9,143 nt of DNA from Bacillota bacterium. Lineage in GTDB: Bacteria; Bacillota; Syntrophomonadia; Syntrophomonadales; Syntrophomonadaceae. The notes below the pieces were generated by a model. That model had not been told where the DNA came from, searched no databases, and saw nothing but the letters and a program-made list of their open reading frames with translations. The stretch is taken from the NCBI GenBank assembly GCA_017861475.1, contig JAGFXV010000052.1:1-9143 (forward strand). The letters are read 5' to 3'. Position 1 is the first letter of the stretch. Every line of letters begins with the position of its first letter. Below, piece after piece: positions 1 through 5,527 of this stretch. The translations under genes were made by a program, and so were the position numbers.

Positions 1-1434
1 AATAACCATACCATCCCATTCGGGTTTGGCCAGTTCAGCCTGGGCTGCAGCCAAGGTGTCAAACAGGTCAGCGGTTACGCAGTTGGCCATGCTGTGGGTG
101 TCTAAACCGAGAACGCCGTCACCCAGGTCATACAGGGTGCCGGAACCCAGAGAGGCAACTACTTTGTTGTCGGCTTTCAGCTTCGGCAGAATAATTGCAG
201 CCGGGCTTACAGCGATCGGAACATATTTTTTGTCGGGAATTGAATAGTAGTAGTCAACACCAGCTTCGGTTTTGTAGAAGGAGGTGATGCCAGCTGCCAG
301 CATTTCGTCGATCCATGCAGGAACAGCCATGCCTTCAGCTTTCATACGTGCGATGTATTTGGGCAGATCCAGGGCTGAGAACAGCTGGAACGGTCCCATC
401 TGATGGTTGTAGCCCCAGTTCAGAGCGCGGTCCATGTTGAGAATATCATCAGCAACTTCCGGAATCTTGGAAGCTGCATACAGGAACAGGCCGGTTAAAT
501 GTCTCCATACAAACTGGGATCCTTTGTCGTCGCCTTCAAAGAAAGCGGTAACTTTGGCAGGAACTCCCTTGGCAGCTTTGGCAGCAGCCAGGCTGGCCAG
601 ATCGGGTTTTACAATCGGGCCATATTCAAAGGTATTAACATCAATAACCAGTTTTTCCTTACCGACTCTCTTGTAGAAGCCGCCTTTGGTCTTGTTGCCG
701 AGTATGCCTTTTTCCAGCATCTTCTGCAGGAAGTCAGCCGGTGTATATAAAGCTTGTTCAACGGGATCTGTTACATTGTGCTTTACTTCCACGCATGACA
801 ATACTGCAATGTCAACGCCAACCATGTCGAACAGGCCGAAGGTTCCGGTTCCGGGACGGCCGATGGCGCTGCCGGTCAGGGCATCCATTTCGGGAATGGT
901 CAAGCCCAGTTCAAGCATCAGCTTGCAGGCAGAAGGTCCAGCCCAGTTGCCCAGACGGTTTGCTACGAATGCAGGGGTATCCTTGGCGTAAACAATACCT
1001 TTGCCCAGTACTCTTTCACCAAAGTCTGCGAAGAAGTCTACAATTTCAGGAAGAGTGTCTTTGCCGGGGATGAGTTCCAATAGTTTCATATATCTTACCG
1101 GATTGAAAAAGTGGGTACCCATCCAGTGCTGTCTGAATTCCAGCGGCATATCTTCAACGATTTTGTTGATAGAGATACTGGAAGTATTGCTGGTAACAAA
1201 AGTTCCGGGCTTAATGTTGGCAGCAATGTTTTTCAGAACAGCTTTTTTAATTTCTATAACCTCAGGAACAACTTCCACGACCCAGTCACATTCGGCCAGA
1301 ACACCAATGTGATCTTCGGTGTTTCCGGTTGTTACCAGATCGGCATCAGCTTTGGTCGCGGCTAATAATGCAGCAATTCCTCCACCCATGGTTCCTGAAC
1401 CCAGGATTGCGACTTTCCTAATTCTCTTTTTCAA
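1..1434 (-). CDS. fadN: FadN-like 3-hydroxyacyl-CoA dehydrogenase/enoyl-CoA hydratase, C-terminus off window
   Basis: Likely oxidises (S)-3-hydroxyacyl-CoA to 3-ketoacyl-CoA with NAD in cytoplasmic beta-oxidation. The frame is open for 478 codons from TTG at 1434 to the window edge, with no stop. The TTG start is chosen because GGAGGT (1447-1442) lies 7 nt upstream. The protein begins with a Rossmann GxGxxG (GSGTMG, residues 12-17). It has the catalytic motif GTHFFNP with His108, Glu120 twelve residues later, the SNTSS segment (82-86) and Asn159, matching the Ser/His/Glu/Asn set of 3-hydroxyacyl-CoA dehydrogenases. FadN proteins are about 790 residues; the visible part covers the dehydrogenase half and stops where the crotonase half normally starts. 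Oddity: compared with my recollection of B. subtilis FadN, about 50 residues are missing in frame after residue 26, removing the second beta strand region of the NAD fold. It is the last visible gene of the operon, 96 nt after the acyl-CoA dehydrogenase. The family is secure; NAD binding is doubtful. Confidence 0.9.
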   Translation of the reverse strand, partial: MKKRIRKVAILGSGTMGGGIAALLAATKADADLVTTGNTEDHIGVLAECDWVVEVVPEVIEIKKAVLKNIAANIKPGTFVTSNTSSISINKIVEDMPLEFRQHWMGTHFFNPVRYMKLLELIPGKDTLPEIVDFFADFGERVLGKGIVYAKDTPAFVANRLGNWAGPSACKLMLELGLTIPEMDALTGSAIGRPGTGTFGLFDMVGVDIAVLSCVEVKHNVTDPVEQALYTPADFLQKMLEKGILGNKTKGGFYKRVGKEKLVIDVNTFEYGPIVKPDLASLAAAKAAKGVPAKVTAFFEGDDKGSQFVWRHLTGLFLYAASKIPEVADDILNMDRALNWGYNHQMGPFQLFSALDLPKYIARMKAEGMAVPAWIDEMLAAGITSFYKTEAGVDYYYSIPDKKYVPIAVSPAAIILPKLKADNKVVASLGSGTLYDLGDGVLGLDTHSMANCVTADLFDTLAAAQAELAKPEWDGMVI

Positions 1435-1441
1435 ATTTTTT

Positions 1442-1447
1442 ACCTCC
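1442..1447 (-). promoter_or_regulatory. Ribosome binding site fixing the TTG start of the FadN-like gene
   Basis: The minus strand reads GGAGGT here, 7 nt before TTG at 1434. No ATG or GTG with comparable spacing lies in frame nearby, and the translation KKRIRKVAILGSG from this TTG matches the usual N-terminus of the family. Confidence 0.75.
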
Positions 1448-1530
1448 AATCTTAATAATGAGTACTTTTGATTTCTATCAATACAAATAGCTTCAAAAAC
1501 TATCGGCCATTGTATTTTTGTGTATTAGGA

Positions 1531-3330
1531 CTAATCCTCAAAACATGCTACAGGCATATCCACTGTAATCTTGCTGCTTGATTTGAGTCGAATAGCCAGT
1601 CCTTCAATTTTCGGCAATTCATAGTCAAAGAAGAATTTACATGTGTATATCTTGCCTTGATAAAAATCGACATCTGGTTCAGATGGTTGATTGGCTAATG
1701 CAGTTACAGCCGTAATTGCCTGCTTTAACCATTGCCAGGCAATTGCAATAATACTGATCAGCTCAAGATAAAGTACGCCGTCTGCCAGGAATTCATCATT
1801 TTTCCCTTGGGCCGCCAATCCCAGCAGGCTATTGGTAACATCCACGAGACATTGCAGGGCATTGCGGAGTATTTCCGCCATATCAGCCAACTCGCCATAT
1901 TTTTCAGCCTGATTGATGGTATGTTTTATCTCGTCCTGGAAGCAAGTGAATGCCATACCATGTTTCATAACGACTTTACGCCCCAAAATATCCTGCCCTT
2001 GAACACCTGTGGTTCCTTCGTGAAGAGTATCAATACGGATATCCCGGTAATATTGCTCGACCGGAAAATCACCGCAGAATCCATAACCGCCATGAATCTG
2101 TATGGCGGCGCTGGTAGAAAGAATTCCCATCTCAGCAGGATAGCTTTTCATGATGGGAACCAGTAAATCGATTAATAATTCATGACGTTCATGATCCACT
2201 CCCATTTTTGCAAGATCTTCGTAATAACTTAACTGCATGGCCAGCGATAACGTTCCCTCAACAATGGCGCGCTGGAACAGAAGCATGCGTTTGATATCCG
2301 GATGGTTTATAATGGCGATCATCGGTGAATTAGGATCTTTTACCGTTAGCCGGCGTCCCTGCAACCTCTGCTGGGCATATTCCAGGGCTGCATAATAAGC
2401 TGCGGTCGCTTTGGCGGCTGCTCCCAGACCAACCCCTACCCTTGCTTCATTCATCATCTGGAACATGTACCCCAGGCCCTGGTTGGGTTTTCCTACCAGA
2501 TATCCCCGGCAATCCTTGTTTTCTCCCATATTTAGCTGGCAGATGGGACAACCGCGATAGCCGAGCTTATGTTCGATTCCGCCGCAAAATACATCATTAT
2601 ATTCATATTCCCCTTTATCGTTGATGCGATATTTAGGAACGACAAACAATGAAATTCCTTTTACCCCGGCCGGTGCTCCTTTGATCCTGGCCAGCATCAA
2701 ATGAATAACATTTTCGACAGCGTCGTGATTACCCGCCGAAATAAATATCTTGGTTCCTTTGATCAGATAGTAGCCTTCACTGGTTTCTTCGGCCTGCGTG
2801 GCCAAATCACCTAGAGAACTCCCGACATCCGGTTCAGTCAAGGCCATGGTTCCCTGCCATTCTCCTGCATACATTTTTTCCAGATAGGTATTTTTCATTT
2901 CTTCTGAACCAAAAGTATAAATCAGGTTGGCCGCTCCGGCGGTTAATGAGGGATAAGCAAACAGCGAGTAATTTGCTGCTGCGAAGATGTAGTTAATCAT
3001 CTGCTTTAGCGTGATCGGGATTTGTTGCCCGCCTATATCATATGGCTTATCTGCCTGTATCCAGCCACCCTGGCCCATTTCCTGCAAATACTGTTTGACC
3101 GCTGGATTTACTTTTACCGTACCATCTGTCCACTCAGGTGACTCTCGATCCAGGTCTTTTAAAACAGGAAACATAAGATTCGTAGCTATTTTAAAGGCAG
3201 TATCAAGGATCATTTGGAAAGTTTCCCGGCTATGATCTGAATAAAATGGATATTGTGTTAAACTTTGAAGATCGAAAACTTCATCAAGCATAAATTGTAT
3301 ATTTCTTTTGCTCACAAACTTTTCAGCCAT
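1531..3330 (-). CDS. Acyl-CoA dehydrogenase, long (about 600-residue) C-terminally extended type
   Basis: Flavoenzyme expected to form trans-2-enoyl-CoA from acyl-CoA and pass electrons to electron-transfer flavoprotein. At 599 residues it is far longer than the 380-residue short-chain type and fits the FadE/DmdC-like group with an extra C-terminal helical domain (about 470-599). Visible motifs are the flavin-site segment ALTEPDVGSS (163-172), FISAGNHD (196-203), HGGYGFCGDFPVEQYYRD (413-430), and the catalytic-base motif HEGTTGVQ with Glu438, followed by DILGRK. The ATG at 3330 overlaps the stop of the upstream gene (TAATG) and has AAGGAG at 3344-3339, so translation is probably coupled. Oddity: the substrate-side loop usually written GSPTC reads GCPIC here (Cys261, Cys264). 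The substrate cannot be told from sequence: straight-chain fatty acyl-CoA is the simplest guess, but relatives include 3-methylmercaptopropionyl-CoA dehydrogenases. Confidence 0.93.
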   Translation of the reverse strand: MAEKFVSKRNIQFMLDEVFDLQSLTQYPFYSDHSRETFQMILDTAFKIATNLMFPVLKDLDRESPEWTDGTVKVNPAVKQYLQEMGQGGWIQADKPYDIGGQQIPITLKQMINYIFAAANYSLFAYPSLTAGAANLIYTFGSEEMKNTYLEKMYAGEWQGTMALTEPDVGSSLGDLATQAEETSEGYYLIKGTKIFISAGNHDAVENVIHLMLARIKGAPAGVKGISLFVVPKYRINDKGEYEYNDVFCGGIEHKLGYRGCPICQLNMGENKDCRGYLVGKPNQGLGYMFQMMNEARVGVGLGAAAKATAAYYAALEYAQQRLQGRRLTVKDPNSPMIAIINHPDIKRMLLFQRAIVEGTLSLAMQLSYYEDLAKMGVDHERHELLIDLLVPIMKSYPAEMGILSTSAAIQIHGGYGFCGDFPVEQYYRDIRIDTLHEGTTGVQGQDILGRKVVMKHGMAFTCFQDEIKHTINQAEKYGELADMAEILRNALQCLVDVTNSLLGLAAQGKNDEFLADGVLYLELISIIAIAWQWLKQAITAVTALANQPSEPDVDFYQGKIYTCKFFFDYELPKIEGLAIRLKSSSKITVDMPVACFED

Positions 3331-3959
3331 TAATTACACTCCTTAAGTAAAGTATTTATTTCTGAAGATCGGAATAAGATCTGAAGGGCCATTTTTTTTG
3401 CTTCTTCAAGTAGATTTGCATCCGCAACCACCTGATTCACCAATCCGTATTCTTCAGCCATGACAGTATCTATCATTTCATAAGTGAGGGCAATAACGTT
3501 GCTCCGACCTGATCCAATCAAACGGCTGAGTCGCATAAAACCTTCCCCTCCCGGCATTGCACTCAGGGTAAGATTTTGCTCTCCCATTAAGGAGCTACTG
3601 GCTGCAATACGAAAATCGCAGGCTAAAACCAATTCAAAAAACAAATTAAATGTCTTGCCTTTTATCGCAGCAATTTTAGGCTTGTGAAGTCGTTCCAACT
3701 TATTCACCACATGGTTCAGCAAATATAAGAATTGCTCAAACTTTACTTGATTGGGTTCAAACCCAGAAGAAATATCCCCGTCGATAGTTGTCCCGGTTAT
3801 GATCATTACCCTAACCCTCGCATCATTCTCGACAATGTCAATGATCCTGTCCAGTTCCAACAGCAATCTGTTATCATCGGCATTGCATGCTTCTTCAGAA
3901 CATCGTTTTAAAAGAGCGATCCCATTGTCTATTTCATATGACCATGTTTGCAGCCTCAT
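3330..3959 (-). CDS. Degenerate enoyl-CoA hydratase/isomerase (crotonase)-like protein
   Basis: A 209-residue crotonase-fold protein, shorter than the usual 255-265 because the C-terminal trimer-forming helices are largely absent. The fold is recognised from VRVMIITG (49-56), KPKIAAIKG (93-101), ELVLACDFRIAA (109-120) and MPGGEGFMRLSRLIG (135-149). Aligned by eye on rat enoyl-CoA hydratase, Glu109 matches catalytic Glu144, but the Glu164 position is Asn129 and the oxyanion-hole glycines of GGGCE are replaced (NLFFE, 105-109). The other oxyanion segment, usually AGAD, reads SSGFEP. Ordinary hydratase activity is therefore unlikely. A structural partner, isomerase-like or regulatory role is possible, as in DpgB-type crotonase homologues. 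It starts 111 nt after fabZ with a modest AAGGG site, and its last codons carry the ribosome binding site of the next gene. The fold is secure; the function is unknown. Confidence 0.82.
   Translation of the reverse strand: MRLQTWSYEIDNGIALLKRCSEEACNADDNRLLLELDRIIDIVENDARVRVMIITGTTIDGDISSGFEPNQVKFEQFLYLLNHVVNKLERLHKPKIAAIKGKTFNLFFELVLACDFRIAASSSLMGEQNLTLSAMPGGEGFMRLSRLIGSGRSNVIALTYEMIDTVMAEEYGLVNQVVADANLLEEAKKMALQILFRSSEINTLLKECN
3339..3344 (-). promoter_or_regulatory. Ribosome binding site of the acyl-CoA dehydrogenase, inside the preceding gene
   Basis: AAGGAG on the minus strand, 8 nt before ATG at 3330, is embedded in the last codons of the crotonase-like gene. With the TAATG stop/start overlap this suggests translational coupling of the two genes. 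Confidence 0.75.
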
Positions 3960-4070
3960 CTAATCATCCCTTACTTAGTGCATGTAGATATCCCAATCAG
4001 ATGGGATTTCATGAACACTATCAACCGGAAACATCACCGGATTTTGAAACGTCTTAAAATGAACGCTCCT

Positions 4071-4493
4071 TTATTGCCCTTCAATGTAAAAAGTTAAATC
4101 AGCTTCACAAGTTAACTTGCCGTCAATTTCAATTTTTCCTCTTCCGGTACCAATCTTTGATTCAGAATCCAATACCTCGGTGGTAATTACGAGTACATCA
4201 CCGGGGACTGCCGGCCGTCTGAATCGAACATTGTTACAACCGGCAAAAAACACTAATTTTCCATCAAACTTTGGATCATTCAATAAAACATATTCACCTA
4301 CCTGGTTGATCGCTTCTATTAGCAGCACTCCAGGCATGATGGGATGACCGGGAAAATGTCCGCCAAAATACGGCTCATTTGAGCCCAGCGTTTTGATCCC
4401 GACAGCTTTTTTGCCATGTTCCAATTCCAAAATTCTGTCCACCATCAGAAATGGGGGTTTTTGAGGCAGAACTTCCATAACCGATTTATTCAT
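4071..4493 (-). CDS. fabZ: FabZ-type 3-hydroxyacyl-ACP (or -CoA) dehydratase, hot-dog fold
   Basis: A 140-residue single-domain hot-dog protein of the usual FabZ length. The canonical enzyme interconverts (R)-3-hydroxyacyl-ACP and trans-2-enoyl-ACP in the cytoplasm. The hallmark HFPGHPIMPGV (46-56) contains catalytic His46, and the conserved acid is Glu60 in IEAINQ; the 14-residue spacing equals that of His54/Glu68 in E. coli FabZ. The N-terminal PQKPPFLMVDRI (10-21) and the C-terminal strand region are also typical. ATG at 4493 is preceded by GAGGTGAT, and the gene begins 25 nt after the hydratase stop, so the two are co-transcribed. No acyl carrier protein, FabD, FabF or Lpx gene is nearby. 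The context is degradative, so it may act on CoA thioesters or supply (R)-hydroxyacyl chemistry; that role is inference. Confidence 0.92.
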   Translation of the reverse strand: MNKSVMEVLPQKPPFLMVDRILELEHGKKAVGIKTLGSNEPYFGGHFPGHPIMPGVLLIEAINQVGEYVLLNDPKFDGKLVFFAGCNNVRFRRPAVPGDVLVITTEVLDSESKIGTGRGKIEIDGKLTCEADLTFYIEGQ

Positions 4494-4518
4494 TTAATAA
4501 TCACCTCAATTCATAATT

Positions 4519-5316
4519 TTAATTGCCTTTGAAATCAGCTTTTCTTCTTTCCAAAAATGCGGTGACCCCTTCTAATAAATCCTTTGATTTAAAACATCTA
4601 TCATAAGACATGTCAATCGATATCCGCCCTAAACCTCTTTCCAAAATTGATTCTTCATATGAAACAACTGCTTTGCTCGCCTGAACTGCAAGCGGCGCAT
4701 TTGCGGCTATCATACGAGCTGTCTTTTCTACTTCTTCCTGCAGAGATTGCTTGGGCACAACCCTGGCAATAAGACCAATTTGATAAGCTTCCTGAGCCGA
4801 AATATGCCGGCCGGTAAGGATCAGGTCCATGGCTCTCTGTTTGCCAATTCTTTTCGGCAAGCGACTCGTACCGCCAGCTGCCGCAATAAGCCCCAAAGTT
4901 ACTTCCGGCAACCCAAAAACGGCAGTATCTGAAGCGATGGAAATATCACAGGCGATGGCCAATTCACATCCTCCGCCCATGGCGGCCCCATCAACCGCAG
5001 CAATGGAAGGTTTGGTTGAGTACTCCAGTCTTTCCATTACAACGTAAGAATCAGACATGCCGGATCTTATATCTGCATAAACACTGGGATCATTTTGGGA
5101 AAGGCTCTCGAATACTCCTTTCAAATCGGCTCCTGCGAAGAAAATTTTGGGATGAGCGCTCTTTAAGACAATCACCCGTACATCGTTATCCTGCTCAAGC
5201 TCGTCCATGGCATTGAAAAAATCTTCCCGGAAACCAGGTGTGAGTGTTTGTGTTTTTAGCAGTATCCAAGCAATGTGATCGTTTTTGGTTACCTCAATAT
5301 TCGCAGTTGTTGTCAA
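4519..5316 (-). CDS. Enoyl-CoA hydratase (crotonase family)
   Basis: Expected to hydrate trans-2-enoyl-CoA to (S)-3-hydroxyacyl-CoA in beta-oxidation. From the TTG at 5316 it is 265 residues, a normal crotonase length. The oxyanion segment FFAGAD (59-64), MGGGCELAIACD (113-124) with Glu118, and FGLPEVTLG with Glu138 reproduce the two catalytic glutamates of rat hydratase, 20 residues apart. The C-terminal LERRKADFKG is typical. A longer frame begins at GTG 5334, but AAGGGGG (5331-5325) sits 8 nt before the TTG, whereas the GTG has no ribosome binding site and would make that motif coding. This is the first gene of the operon, about 48 nt downstream of the predicted sigma-54 start. Isomerase or dehydratase relatives share the fold, so the exact substrate is uncertain. 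Confidence 0.92.
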   Translation of the reverse strand: MTTTANIEVTKNDHIAWILLKTQTLTPGFREDFFNAMDELEQDNDVRVIVLKSAHPKIFFAGADLKGVFESLSQNDPSVYADIRSGMSDSYVVMERLEYSTKPSIAAVDGAAMGGGCELAIACDISIASDTAVFGLPEVTLGLIAAAGGTSRLPKRIGKQRAMDLILTGRHISAQEAYQIGLIARVVPKQSLQEEVEKTARMIAANAPLAVQASKAVVSYEESILERGLGRISIDMSYDRCFKSKDLLEGVTAFLERRKADFKGN

Positions 5317-5324
5317 TGCTTTTT

Positions 5325-5331
5325 CCCCCTT
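5325..5331 (-). promoter_or_regulatory. Ribosome binding site deciding the TTG start of the enoyl-CoA hydratase
   Basis: AAGGGGG on the minus strand, 8 nt before TTG at 5316. It argues against the upstream GTG at 5334. Confidence 0.65.
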
Positions 5332-5374
5332 CACTTACTTGGTCCATATGATTGGTGTACACATATCCAGTAAA

Positions 5375-5390
5375 TGCAACATCTATGCCA
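5375..5390 (-). promoter_or_regulatory. Sigma-54 (-24/-12) promoter of the beta-oxidation operon
   Basis: The minus strand reads TGGCATAGATGTTGCA. Against the consensus TGGCACG-N4-TTGCW it matches at 10 of 12 defined positions, with the invariant GG and GC in exact register. The start point would be near 5364, giving a leader of about 48 nt before the hydratase TTG. It lies just downstream of the activator gene's terminator and upstream of five co-directional genes, in the position expected for a promoter served by the adjacent sigma-54 activator. Confidence 0.8.
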
Positions 5391-5408
5391 GCATTAAAAC
5401 AAGTTCAG

Positions 5409-5451
5409 AAAAAGGATCAGGGATTCGTTGCTCCGAACCCCTGATCCTTTT
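5409..5451 (-). terminator. Intrinsic terminator of the sigma-54 activator gene
   Basis: Arms 5410-5427 and 5434-5451 form an 18-bp stem around a 6-nt loop. In minus-strand RNA the only imperfect position is a G-U wobble (it would be an A-C mismatch in plus-strand RNA), and the stem is followed by a run of five U, so it is built for the minus strand. It starts 76 nt after the activator stop and insulates the activator transcript from the sigma-54 promoter just downstream. Confidence 0.88.
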
Positions 5452-5508
5452 CATCTAAATTATAGATTTCGCTTATGTTTTTCGTTACACGATCGCCAAC
5501 AAAAAGCA

Positions 5509-5520
5509 GTTAACGTGAAC
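5509..5520. promoter_or_regulatory. Imperfect palindrome, weak candidate activator site
   Basis: GTTAACGTGAAC is a 12-bp near-palindrome with one mismatched pair, centred about 130 bp upstream of the sigma-54 promoter. That is a usual distance for an upstream activating sequence. It also sits immediately beside the activator stop codon, and a site this short can occur by chance. Confidence 0.2.
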
Positions 5521-5527
5521 AGATTCA

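Noticed and set aside
26..1365. Several plus-strand open frames of 70-110 codons opposite the FadN-like gene
   Set aside because: They lie antisense to a clear conserved protein, show no recognisable domains and overlap one another; shadows of the real gene.
1460..1500. TGGCC followed by a T-run upstream of the FadN-like gene, resembling a sigma-54 promoter
   Set aside because: The GG is present, but there is no GC at the required -12 position, so the invariant register fails.
3990..4007. Small inverted repeat ATCCCA-ATCAGA-TGGGAT in the fabZ to crotonase-like gap
   Set aside because: Only 6 bp of stem and no following U-run on the minus strand; too weak to call a terminator or operator.
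5317..5334. GTG 5334 as start of the enoyl-CoA hydratase
   Set aside because: It lacks a ribosome binding site and would translate the AAGGGGG motif that suits TTG 5316. Kept as an alternative only.
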